From Larkinella rosea (GTDB lineage Bacteria; Bacteroidota; Bacteroidia; Cytophagales; Spirosomataceae), in NCBI RefSeq assembly GCF_003858635.1, contig NZ_RQJO01000009.1, forward strand, positions 992,001 to 1,056,000: a stretch of DNA of 64,000 bases, read 5' to 3'. Both the position numbers and the translations under genes were made by a program. The notes under the pieces are model-generated. The model was given only the letters and a program-made list of their open reading frames with translations. It did not search any database and was not told the DNA's origin. This document shows, one piece after another, positions 23,755 to 32,708 of this stretch (its first letter is position 1; the number at the start of each line of letters is the position of its first letter).

Positions 23755-26700
23755 TTAGAATGTTACACCAAGACCAAAGTTGAAGCTCCGGGTAAGCGGG
23801 TAGTTACCGACGTCAATACCAAAGTTCGAGTCAGCCGCTCCACCAACACCGGGGTCTAAGCCCTGGTATTTCGTGATGGTGAAGATGTTGTTAACCGATG
23901 CCGACAACCGTACGCGGGTCAGTCTGACTTTGTTCAGCAGTGCCGATGGCAGGGTATAGCCGAGCGTCAGGTTCTGCATCCGCAGGTAAGAACCATCCTC
24001 CACGTAGAATGAGTTGGGTTGGGTGTTGGTGCTGAAGTTCGATACATCTTCGAAAATTGGCTGGGTTCCGCCCGTGTTCGACGCCGTCCAGGAATCCTTT
24101 ACCCGCGTGCTGATAGCCGCTCCCGGGAACGAAGGATAGAAATCGGTGTACCATTTCGACAGGTTGAAAATTTTGTTACCGAGCGAAGTATACAGGTAGG
24201 TGGCGATATCGAACCCTTTGTAATTAACCTGGAAGTTGAGACCACCGGTGAATTTCGGAACCGGGCTGCCAATGAACGTCCGGTCGTTGTTGTCGATGAT
24301 TCCGTTGCCATCGATGTCCGCGAAGCGGAAACGACCGATGCCAGCACCCGTTTGGGTGGGAGCGGCTTTCACTTCTTCCTGGCTTTTGAACAAACCAACA
24401 ACCTGGAAACCGTAGAAGGAAGCAATTCCCTGACCCGGCTGGTTCCGTGTTGCTGGCAGGCTCAAACGGTTGGAGGCTGGTGAAACGTCGAAATAAGGAA
24501 CGCCCGGTGCCAGTGATTCGATGCGGTTTTTCAGAACACTACCTGTCAAGCTAACTTCGTAATTGACATCACTTGCCAGTTTCCCACGCGTGGTAATTAA
24601 GAGGTCAATACCTCTGTTGGTCATCGAAGCTACGTTGACGGAAGGAGCCGTTGCCCGAATCCCGATAACGCCTGGAATCGGTACCTGATACAGCAGATCT
24701 TTGGTGTCTTTCTTCCAGATGTCAAAAACCAGATCCAGTTTGCCGTTGAAGAAGGTTGCATCGATCCCTAAGTTAGAGGTCGTACTGGTCTCCCATTTCG
24801 CGTTCGGGTTACCAATCCGGCTCCGGAAGAAACCGGGGTTAACCGTACTGTTGGTTGCGGCAATGTCGTAGGAGTTGGCGACGTTCGTGGCATACAGGCT
24901 GTACTGGTTGTTGGGGTCAACGTTATTGGAGTTACCCATTTGACCCCAGCCAGCGCGGATTTTCAGGTCGGTAATGAATGAAACCCCTTTCATGAAGTTC
25001 TCACCCGAAATACGCCAGGCCGCCGAGAAGGCCGGGAAAACCCCGTAGCGATTGGTCGCACCGAACCGCGACGAACCGTCACGACGAATAACGCCCGTTA
25101 CAATGTATTTATCATTGTAAATGTAGTTGAGCCGTCCAAAGGTGGAGTAGAAGTTGACCCCGCTCTGGATGTTGCTGTTCACCACCCGGCCAACCGACGA
25201 AGTCGTGCTCAGGGTTACGTAATTGATATCGGTGCTAAACGGGTTTGAGCCGGTTCCACTGATGTTCCGTCCGCGACCATCGTTCAGGGCTTCTACCCCC
25301 GCCAGCACATCGACGTTGTGCAGACCGAATTTTTTCCGGTACTGAGCGGTGTTCGTAAACGTCCAGGCCAGGAAGTATCCCCCCCCTTCACTGATCGACA
25401 AGCCACGACCGTTTCCTTCGGCGTTCCAGTAGGTGTTTTGGGAAGTCGTTTTGTTATAAAAATTGAAGAACTGTCCCCCAATGCTGCTGCGGAGTGTCAG
25501 TTCCGGAATCGGATCGAATTCCAGGTAGGCGTTTCCAAAAACCCCAACACCGAAGTTGTTGTTATTTTTGGCACCATCGCGGCTGGCCACCGGGTTAGCC
25601 GGGTTGTTGAACCCTTTGGCTGCCGTACCGGCCCATCCGCCGAACTCGTCATAAACCGGAATGATCGGAGCCATCCGGAAGGCACTCAGAATTTCGCTTT
25701 CTTCCTGCGACAATTGCTGACCGGTGTTACCACCCACCTGTCCGGACGTATTGGCATACGTCATCTGCAGATTTTCGCCAAAACGCAGTCCTTTTACAAT
25801 ATCAAATTCGGTGTTCACCCGAACATCGTACCGCTTGAAGTTATTGTAATTCAGGATACCGTTCTGGTTCTGCTGACCCAGGCTGAAGAAGTACCGGCTG
25901 CTTTCCGTACCGCCCGAAAAACCGAGCGACTGACGCAGAATCGGTGCTCTCCGCGTAATGGCATCATACCAGTTGGTTCCGGCTTTGTTGGCTTTTACGA
26001 CCTGATAAACCGCACCGGCGTCCGTGTTGATGTTGTATTTTGCTTTTTCAGCCGCCAGGTCAACACTTCCGATCACGCCAACCCGGTTTCCAACCTGCAG
26101 ATAATCCGGCAGAACGGGTTTCGATCCGGTTCCATACTGACCATTGGCAATCCCCGAGAAGTCATCCGGCAAACCCAGAGAAGCCTGACGGTTATGGACG
26201 GCAGCCCAGGTCCAGTCGGCCTGCTCCTGCGGAGTCAGAATACCCTGCGATTTACCGGGATCCGTAAAACCGTACATTCCATCATAAGTAACTGTTAGCT
26301 TCTGAGCTCTGCGAGCTCCTTTCTTCGTCGTGTAAACAATAACCCCGTTGGCAGCCCGAGCACCGTAGATGGAAGCCGCAGCCGCATCTTTCAACACAGT
26401 TGTGGTTTCTACATCATCCGGATTCAGGAAGTTGGAGGTTCCGATCGGCACCCCGTCGACAACGATCAGCGGCTGGTTACCACCAAAAGCCCCAAAGCCC
26501 CGCACGCGAACGGTGTTGTTGGCACCCGGCTGGCCACTCGTAATAACCGTTACCCCGGCCACGCGACCCTGCAACTGGGTTTCAATGTTGGCCGAAGGAG
26601 TAACTTTTAAGTCACGTGATTTTACGGTTGAAATAGCACCGGCGTTATCGCGTTTGTTGTCGGTGGTATAACCCGTTACCACCACTTCATTGAGGGAAGT

Positions 26701-27012
26701 AACATCGTCTTCCACCGTGACATCAACGGTCGTACGGTTTCCAACGGCAACCTCAATGGATTTGAAGCCGATTGCCGAAACAACGATTACCGGGCTGGCA
26801 CCCCGAACATTCAATGCATAACCACCTTCTGAGTCTGTAGAGGTTCCGGTGGTTGTTCCTTTCAATACAATGTTGGCGCCGGGAACTGGTCCGTCTTTGC
26901 CAGTTACCTTTCCTGTGATCCGGCGATCCTGAGCCATCGCGTTTATGCTCAATAGCGACACTAACGCACACAGGAATGCAGACTGAAACAATCTGTAGAA
27001 TTGTGCTTTCAT
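23755..27012 (-). CDS. SusC/RagA family TonB-linked outer-membrane protein
   Basis: 1085 residues. A signal peptide is followed by a CarboxypepD_reg-like domain (RRITGKVTGKDGPVPGANIV), the SusC linker SLNEVVVTGY and the plug signature RVAGVTVITSGQPGANNTVR with GNQPLIVVDGVP and AAAASIYGARAANGVI. A long barrel follows and ends in the aromatic strand NFGLGVTF. It forms the TonB-powered import channel of a SusCD pair. No glycosidase, sigma or anti-sigma gene is cotranscribed, so the substrate cannot be inferred; the divergent FG-GAP lipoprotein may belong to the same locus. Confidence 0.95.
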   Translation of the reverse strand: MKAQFYRLFQSAFLCALVSLLSINAMAQDRRITGKVTGKDGPVPGANIVLKGTTTGTSTDSEGGYALNVRGASPVIVVSAIGFKSIEVAVGNRTTVDVTVEDDVTSLNEVVVTGYTTDNKRDNAGAISTVKSRDLKVTPSANIETQLQGRVAGVTVITSGQPGANNTVRVRGFGAFGGNQPLIVVDGVPIGTSNFLNPDDVETTTVLKDAAAASIYGARAANGVIVYTTKKGARRAQKLTVTYDGMYGFTDPGKSQGILTPQEQADWTWAAVHNRQASLGLPDDFSGIANGQYGTGSKPVLPDYLQVGNRVGVIGSVDLAAEKAKYNINTDAGAVYQVVKANKAGTNWYDAITRRAPILRQSLGFSGGTESSRYFFSLGQQNQNGILNYNNFKRYDVRVNTEFDIVKGLRFGENLQMTYANTSGQVGGNTGQQLSQEESEILSAFRMAPIIPVYDEFGGWAGTAAKGFNNPANPVASRDGAKNNNNFGVGVFGNAYLEFDPIPELTLRSSIGGQFFNFYNKTTSQNTYWNAEGNGRGLSISEGGGYFLAWTFTNTAQYRKKFGLHNVDVLAGVEALNDGRGRNISGTGSNPFSTDINYVTLSTTSSVGRVVNSNIQSGVNFYSTFGRLNYIYNDKYIVTGVIRRDGSSRFGATNRYGVFPAFSAAWRISGENFMKGVSFITDLKIRAGWGQMGNSNNVDPNNQYSLYATNVANSYDIAATNSTVNPGFFRSRIGNPNAKWETSTTSNLGIDATFFNGKLDLVFDIWKKDTKDLLYQVPIPGVIGIRATAPSVNVASMTNRGIDLLITTRGKLASDVNYEVSLTGSVLKNRIESLAPGVPYFDVSPASNRLSLPATRNQPGQGIASFYGFQVVGLFKSQEEVKAAPTQTGAGIGRFRFADIDGNGIIDNNDRTFIGSPVPKFTGGLNFQVNYKGFDIATYLYTSLGNKIFNLSKWYTDFYPSFPGAAISTRVKDSWTASNTGGTQPIFEDVSNFSTNTQPNSFYVEDGSYLRMQNLTLGYTLPSALLNKVRLTRVRLSASVNNIFTITKYQGLDPGVGGAADSNFGIDVGNYPLTRSFNFGLGVTF

Positions 27013-27396
27013 AATAGGTTTTGTAATAATTGGTTTTATTTTCGTACTAAATTAAGATTACTTTAAACATACTTCAAAATTTTCTTAAGAATATTATAAA
27101 ATTTTAGAATCTAACCGTTTATTATAAGTTGATGATATTTTAATGTATTACGTTGATTATTAATATTTTAAGGATTTGTTAACAATACCGCACCGTGGGT
27201 GATTTTTTTACATTAAGATTTGATTAATAATTAAATAGCGGTTTTGTATAAGCGATTTTACTTACTTTGTCCGGCAAATCTGGCGGTTTTTCGACCACCG
27301 ATTGAGTGCCTAAACGAGCTGTTTTGGGGGTTGCACGTGTAGAAATCCCGGAGTTTGTTTTTTGTACTTTATTAATTTTGTATATAGTCATTGGTT
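27013..27396. promoter_or_regulatory. Divergent promoter region between SusC and the FG-GAP gene
   Basis: 384 bases, strongly A/T-rich at 27040-27240, with no coding frame. For the plus-strand gene a -7 type box TAATTTTG occurs at 27373-27380, 16 bases before the ATG; TTTG is found at 27354-27357 but the 15-base spacing is short. For SusC the best minus-strand match is TATGTTTA (27071-27064). Both are weak. Confidence 0.4.
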
Positions 27397-30300
27397 ATGT
27401 CCCAACAATCGATTCCTTCTTTTTTACTACTGCTTTTCGCCGGTTTTCTCAGCTCCTGTCAGTCTGCTAATCAACCCCTTTTTAGTTTGTTGCCAGCTGA
27501 AGAAACCGGAATTACGTTCGCCAACCAGATGGACGAAAAGGATACGCTGAGTATTTTGGATATTGATTATTTCTACAACGGCGGGGGAGTGGCCATCGGT
27601 GATTTTAACAACGACAGCCTCCAGGATGTGTTTTTTACCGGGAATTTGGTGGCTAACAAACTTTATCTGAACAAAGGAAACCTGAAGTTTGCCGATGTTT
27701 CGGACCAGGCGGGTATTGGTGGCGGAGGGAAATGGTGTTCGGGCGTGGCCCTGATCGACATCAATAACGATGGACTCCTGGATATATACGTCACCGCGAC
27801 CATTCGGAAATCGGCCCGCGACCGGGAAAATATGCTGTTCGTCAATCAGGGCTGGAAGGGACAGAAAGACGGCGTACCGGTTTTTAAGGAAATGGCCAAA
27901 GCGTACGGAATTGCCGACGACAGTTTTACGACGAATGCGGCTTTTTTCGATTATGACAACGATGGCGATCTGGATCTCTTTCTGCTGACCAACATGGCGG
28001 AAAAATATCCGAATTCGTACCATCCTAAACTGGTCGATGGATCGTCGCCGACCACCGACCGGCTTTACCGCAATGACTTCGATCCGAAACTCGGCCATCC
28101 GGTTTTCACCGACGTGTCCAGGGAAGCCGGTATTCAGCTGGAAGGCTATGGCCTGGGGCTGAACATCTGCGACATCAACCGCGATGGCTGGAAGGACATT
28201 TACATCACCAATGACTTCCTGAGCGAAGACCATTTCTTCATCAACAACCAGAATGGCGGTTTTGGAAAACCGGCGTTTACCGACCAGGCCGGGCAGTTTT
28301 TCAAACACACCAGCCAAACCGCCATGGGCAACGACGTCACCGACCTGAACAACGACGGGCTGATGGACATTGTGGTGCTGGACATGCTGCCGAATGACAA
28401 TTTTCGCAAGAAAATGTTCATCCCGCCGAACAACTACCAGACCTACCTGAACAACGAGGAATATAAATTCACGTACCAGTACATGCGGAATACCCTGCAA
28501 TTGAATCAGGGTTTCCGGCCCGGTACCCGCGAACCGGTTTTCAGCGAAATCAGTCTGATGTCGGGCATCGCGGCCACCGACTGGAGCTGGACGCCACTGG
28601 CCGTTGATTTCGATCACGACGGTTTTCGGGATATTGTTGTCACAAACGGTTTTCCGAAGGATGTGACGGACCGGGACTTTATGCAATATTACGCCGATAA
28701 CTCGTCGGTAGCGACCAACCAGTTCATGCTGGGCCAGATTCCGGTCATCAAAATCAATAATTATGCGTTCAAAAATAACGGCGGTAACCTGACCTTTGCG
28801 GATGTTTCCAAAGAATGGGGATTGATGACTCCGGCTTTTTCGGGCGGGGCCGCTTACGGCGATCTGGACAACGATGGCGATCTGGATATGGTGATCAACA
28901 ACATCAACGATCCGGCTTTTGTCTACCGCAATAACCTGGTCGAACAAAAACCGCAACAGTCCAATTACCTCCGGATTCAGTTCAGGGGCAGCGAACAAAA
29001 CCGCTCGGGGCTGGGCGCCTTTGTCGAACTGGCCTACGGAAAAGGCCAGAAGCAGATTTACGAACACACGATTTACCGGGGCTATTTGTCAACCGTTGAG
29101 AATTTCGCCCACTTTGGCCTGGGCAATTCGGCCACCATCGACGAAGTGCGGATTACCTGGCCCGCCCAGGATGGTAAACCCGGAAAAGCGCAGACGCTGC
29201 GGAATGTGAAAGCCAATCAGGTGCTGACCGTCGACGTTAAAAATGCGACCGAAACCGCAACGATTCCGCCAATCGCGCCCGTCGGAACGCTGTTTCGGGA
29301 CATCACCGATTCGTTAAAACTCCGGCTTGTTCACCAAGAACCGGAATACATCGACTTCAACCAGCAAAAACTCTTGCCGCACAAATTCTCGCAATACGGC
29401 CCGGCGGTTTCGGCCGGCGACATCAACGGCGATGGTCTGGACGATTTGTTCATTGGCGGTTCGCGAACGCAAAAAGGCTCGTTTCTGATTCAGACGGCGG
29501 CCGGAAAGCTGGTTCAGCAGGATCTGCTTCCGGGAGCAACCGGTGAAGGAAAACCGGAAGAAGACATGGGAACGCTGCTTTTCGACGCCGATGGCGACGG
29601 CGATCTGGACCTGTATGTAGCCAGCGGGGGCGATGAAGGCGACGCCAACACGGCGGCTTATCAGGACCGGTTTTACGTCAACGACGGAAAGGGGCGGTTT
29701 TCGTTATCAACCCAAACGTTGCCGCCGAACCAGATCAGCAAGTCCTGTGTAAAAGCCGCAGATTACGATCGGGATGGCGATCTGGATTTGTTCGTCGGCG
29801 GCCGCGTGGTACCGAATCAATATCCCCGGCCGGTTTCGAGTTTTATTCTGCGGAACGATTCCAAACCCGGTTTGCCGAAATTTACAGACGTCACGAAAAC
29901 CGTTGCGCCCGAACTGCAAAACATCGGTCTGGTGTGCGACGGTCTCTGGACAGACACCAATAATGATGGCTGGCCCGACCTGATGCTGGCGGGCGAATGG
30001 ATGCCATTGACCATTCTGAAAAACGAGCAGGGGAGAAAGCTGAGCGCCACCTCGGGCACTCAACCGCTCAACCACTCCATCGCTCAATGGAAAGGCTGGT
30101 GGAATTCCCTCGTTGCAGCTGACTTTGACCACGATGGCGACATGGACTACATCGCTGGTAACCTCGGATTGAACACGCTGGCCCGCGCCAGCGAGCAGGA
30201 ACCGCTACGAATTTACGCCAAAGATTTCGACAACAACGGTTTTTACGACGCCATTCCAACGGCGTTTTTTCCGGATGCCAAAGGGGAGCGACGCGAGTTT

Positions 30301-31032
30301 CCGTTTAATGGCCGGGAAGACCTGATCAAACAGATCATCTCGATGCGGGCGCGGTTTCCGCTGCACAAGGATTTTGCCGTGGCAACGATCGATAAACTTC
30401 TCAAGGAAGAAGAATTGAAGGATGCTATTGTGCTGGAGGCCAACTACATGAAATCAGCCTACGTGGAAAACAAAGGCAACGGCACGTTTGAACTGCACGA
30501 CCTGCCAATCCAGGCGCAGACCGCCCCGGTTTTTGGGATGATTGCCGACGATTTCGATCAGGACGGTAACCCGGACGTGTTGCTGGTCGGCAATGATTTC
30601 AGCAATGAATTGCTGGTTGGGCGGCTGGATGCCCTGAATGGGTTGTTGTTGAAAGGCGACGGCAAAGGCGGTTTTACGGCCCTGAATCCTGAGTCCAGCG
30701 GTTTTTATGTTCCCGGGAATGCCAAAGGAATGGTGCGCTTATCGGGGGCGGGGAGTAGTGGAAAACCGGGTCAGTCGCTGATTGTTGCGACCCAAAACCG
30801 GGGGGCGATGAAGGTGTTCCGGAGTGCAAAACCAACGCAAACCGTTCGTCTCAAACCGACGGATGTAGCGGCTAACCTGATATACACCAACGGAAAGAAA
30901 CAGAAGCTGGAATTCTATTACGGCCAATCGTTTCTCTCCCAATCAGCCCGGGAAATTGCCGTAGGCACCAACGTGAAGTCGCTGGAAATCACCGATTCGA
31001 AAGGGGCGAAGCGGGTGGTGGCGGTGCAGTAA
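27397..31032 (+). CDS. FG-GAP/VCBS repeat lipoprotein with ASPIC/UnbV domain
   Basis: About 1211 residues from ATG 27397; a TTG two codons upstream is less likely. The signal peptide is SFLLLLFAGFLSSC with a lipobox Cys. Many FG-GAP/VCBS calcium-binding blades follow (DFNNDSLQDVFF, DINNDGLLDIYV, DYDNDGDLDLFL, DLDNDGDLDMVI, DFDHDGDMDYIA and others), forming beta-propellers. The middle, about residues 525-615, is an ASPIC/UnbV domain (SGLGAFVEL, YLSTVENFAHFGLG, VRITWPA). Such CRTAC1-like proteins are surface lipoproteins common near SusCD genes in this group, and their role is undetermined. A segment at 30065-30088 closely matches the intergenic word upstream of galU. Confidence 0.9.
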   Translation: MSQQSIPSFLLLLFAGFLSSCQSANQPLFSLLPAEETGITFANQMDEKDTLSILDIDYFYNGGGVAIGDFNNDSLQDVFFTGNLVANKLYLNKGNLKFADVSDQAGIGGGGKWCSGVALIDINNDGLLDIYVTATIRKSARDRENMLFVNQGWKGQKDGVPVFKEMAKAYGIADDSFTTNAAFFDYDNDGDLDLFLLTNMAEKYPNSYHPKLVDGSSPTTDRLYRNDFDPKLGHPVFTDVSREAGIQLEGYGLGLNICDINRDGWKDIYITNDFLSEDHFFINNQNGGFGKPAFTDQAGQFFKHTSQTAMGNDVTDLNNDGLMDIVVLDMLPNDNFRKKMFIPPNNYQTYLNNEEYKFTYQYMRNTLQLNQGFRPGTREPVFSEISLMSGIAATDWSWTPLAVDFDHDGFRDIVVTNGFPKDVTDRDFMQYYADNSSVATNQFMLGQIPVIKINNYAFKNNGGNLTFADVSKEWGLMTPAFSGGAAYGDLDNDGDLDMVINNINDPAFVYRNNLVEQKPQQSNYLRIQFRGSEQNRSGLGAFVELAYGKGQKQIYEHTIYRGYLSTVENFAHFGLGNSATIDEVRITWPAQDGKPGKAQTLRNVKANQVLTVDVKNATETATIPPIAPVGTLFRDITDSLKLRLVHQEPEYIDFNQQKLLPHKFSQYGPAVSAGDINGDGLDDLFIGGSRTQKGSFLIQTAAGKLVQQDLLPGATGEGKPEEDMGTLLFDADGDGDLDLYVASGGDEGDANTAAYQDRFYVNDGKGRFSLSTQTLPPNQISKSCVKAADYDRDGDLDLFVGGRVVPNQYPRPVSSFILRNDSKPGLPKFTDVTKTVAPELQNIGLVCDGLWTDTNNDGWPDLMLAGEWMPLTILKNEQGRKLSATSGTQPLNHSIAQWKGWWNSLVAADFDHDGDMDYIAGNLGLNTLARASEQEPLRIYAKDFDNNGFYDAIPTAFFPDAKGERREFPFNGREDLIKQIISMRARFPLHKDFAVATIDKLLKEEELKDAIVLEANYMKSAYVENKGNGTFELHDLPIQAQTAPVFGMIADDFDQDGNPDVLLVGNDFSNELLVGRLDALNGLLLKGDGKGGFTALNPESSGFYVPGNAKGMVRLSGAGSSGKPGQSLIVATQNRGAMKVFRSAKPTQTVRLKPTDVAANLIYTNGKKQKLEFYYGQSFLSQSAREIAVGTNVKSLEITDSKGAKRVVAVQ

Positions 31033-31042
31033 AACGGTTTAC

Positions 31043-31152
31043 GGTTTTCAGTTTACGGTGGGCCGTCGTTACGGTGGCTGACGCATTTAACGTATGCAAT
31101 TGGCTAATAAAGAGTGAATGCGCTAGCCACCGTAAACCATAAACTGAAAACC
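31043..31152. terminator. Long double-stem hairpin between convergent genes
   Basis: The outer arm GGTTTTCAGTTTACGGTGG (31043-31061) pairs with 31127-31152 apart from a 7-base insertion; an inner stem pairs 31071-31089 with 31116-31133. It fills the space between the FG-GAP and DUF4494 stop codons, so a terminator role is plausible despite lacking a clear T-run. Confidence 0.55.
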
Positions 31153-31161
31153 GGTACACCG

Positions 31162-31644
31162 TCACTCTTCCTGGCCAATTACTTCGCTGAGCGGTTTGAG
31201 GTTTCCGGGAATGCGTTCGTCTTCCACGTACGGATAAATATCCAGGATCTTAGTGGTGTTGACGTCGGTCGTTTCGAATGGAATCAGCATGGTCCGCAAA
31301 CTGATTTCAATACGCTCATAGGCCTGCTTCACATTTTCGGCATTGACAAGCATCTGATTGACAATGCGTTTCTCACGCCCTTTGTCGTCTTCCGTAATAT
31401 AAACCACCTTGCATTTGAACCAGGTTTCTCCGCCCTCCTCAAAGTGGAACAGATCAGCCAGCCGCATGCGGGTGATGGCCGTCACCGTAAAGTCGGGTGT
31501 GTTAGCGGCCGTTTCCTTGTACAGCCTGGCTTCGGCGTCGGTATACGAAACGGCGTCGATCAGGTATGCTTCGTTGATGGTTTTGAATTTCCCGGTTGGG
31601 TCCTGTTGTTGGTAGCGAATTTTTCCCTGGTACCAGCTTGGCAT
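31162..31644 (-). CDS. DUF4494 family protein
   Basis: 160 residues, cytosolic, no membrane segment. I recognise the Bacteroidota-restricted DUF4494 pattern: WYQGKIRYQQQDPTGKFKT at the N terminus, NEAYLIDAVSYTDAEAR, FTVTAITRMRLADLFHFEE, WFKCKVVYITED and ILDIYPYVE near the end. The function is unknown. It stands alone, divergent from the DUF2807 operon, with a 44-bp inverted repeat in between. Confidence 0.85.
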   Translation of the reverse strand: MPSWYQGKIRYQQQDPTGKFKTINEAYLIDAVSYTDAEARLYKETAANTPDFTVTAITRMRLADLFHFEEGGETWFKCKVVYITEDDKGREKRIVNQMLVNAENVKQAYERIEISLRTMLIPFETTDVNTTKILDIYPYVEDERIPGNLKPLSEVIGQEE

Positions 31645-31682
31645 AACTCGTTGATCTAAAAATTAATAGCGTTTTTTAAGAG

Positions 31683-31786
31683 TTATTTCGCGGAGTTGAG
31701 CGGAGGAAAGAGGAGATGAGCGGAGAGTTTTATTGAAAATTTTCTCTGCTTAACTCCTTTTTCCTCCGCTCAACTCCGCGAAATAA
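31683..31786. repeat. 44-bp inverted repeat between divergent genes
   Basis: Arms 31683-31726 and 31743-31786 match at 40 of 44 positions with a 16-base loop. The arms are purine-rich and internally repetitive (GAGTTGAGCGGAGG then GAGATGAGCGGAGA). Neither neighbour ends here (they start at 31644 and 31928), so it is not an ordinary terminator. Confidence 0.85.
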
Positions 31787-31927
31787 TCACACGTTCAAAA
31801 GTACAGAAAAAGCCTATCTTTCGGTAGGTTCGACGGCTCATCCGGTATTTTGGTTGATTCGTCGGTGGGAAATTGCGGGAGCGTAGTTGCTATGCCATCT
31901 TTGTTCAAGAAATAAGCGCCATTGAAA

Positions 31928-32695
31928 ATGAATGACTTAACCACCTGGCTACTGATCGCGGATGCACTGCCGGTTGAACCTGTAAAAAATTATTTACACC
32001 TGACTTTGTTATCTGTCGGTCTGCTGGCGCTGGTGACAACCATCTGGTGGCAAACCGATAAGGAATCGTACGAAGAAGTCACGGAAGATTTGCCGATCAC
32101 GGCGTTCGAAAAGCTCGAAATCTGGGGCATGCTGAACGTGCTGGTCACCGACGGACCGACGTATTCGCTAACCGCCCGGGGGTCACGTCGCGCCATTTCC
32201 AATGTGAAAGTCCGGCTGCGCGGAAAATGGCTGAAAATTGGGTCGAGCTTTTTCTTCTGGCACCGCCAGTATGATTTGTTTCTGACCGTAACCACGCCCA
32301 ATCTGAGTAAACTGGAGGTGTCGGGCGCGTGCACGGTTCAACTGACCGGTTTTAAGGAATTACCCAGTCTGGACATCGACATCACCGGCGCTTCCAACGT
32401 CTCGCTGGAGGGCGAGGTGCAGACGCTCACGATCGACATTACCGGCGCATCCCGCCTGACGCTGGTCGGACACGGCAACCAACTGACGGCCGATATCACC
32501 GGCGCATCGGCATTGCACGCACTAAAATATCCGGTCGAAGTCGCCACGGTCGAAGTGACGGGCGCCTGTACGGCCCAGGTCCACGCCATCCGAACCCTGA
32601 AGGCCGAAGCGACCGGGGCCAGCAAGGTCGAATACCACGGCGATCCGAGCGTGGATTTTGAAAGTGCCGGAGCCAGTTACATCAAAAAAGTATAG
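31928..32695 (+). CDS. Membrane-anchored DUF2807 (auto-transporter adhesin head GIN-like) protein
   Basis: 255 residues from ATG 31928 (a TTG two codons earlier is possible). One hydrophobic segment near residues 24-40 (LHLTLLSVGLLALVTTIWW) is followed by a DUF2807 domain: YEEVTEDLPITAFEKLEI, GMLNVLVTDG, then a beta-ladder with seven evenly spaced GAS/GAC turns (VSGAC, ITGAS three times, VTGAC, ATGAS, SAGAS), expected to fold as a right-handed beta helix. Function unknown; the family is often linked with LytTR systems and envelope stress. Only 13 bases separate it from the kinase gene, so it is likely in the same operon. Confidence 0.85.
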   Translation: MNDLTTWLLIADALPVEPVKNYLHLTLLSVGLLALVTTIWWQTDKESYEEVTEDLPITAFEKLEIWGMLNVLVTDGPTYSLTARGSRRAISNVKVRLRGKWLKIGSSFFFWHRQYDLFLTVTTPNLSKLEVSGACTVQLTGFKELPSLDIDITGASNVSLEGEVQTLTIDITGASRLTLVGHGNQLTADITGASALHALKYPVEVATVEVTGACTAQVHAIRTLKAEATGASKVEYHGDPSVDFESAGASYIKKV

Positions 32696-32708
32696 AACTC
32701 ACCGTACC

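Noticed and set aside
27391-27396. TTG start for the FG-GAP lipoprotein
   Set aside because: ATG two codons later gives the same signal peptide and is the commoner start.
27427-29067. 546-residue minus-strand frame opposite the FG-GAP gene
   Set aside because: Shadow of the repeat codons for DNDGD blades; no signal or domain.
31800-31850. tRNA-like GGTTCGA motif
   Set aside because: No matching T stem, acceptor or anticodon arm around it.
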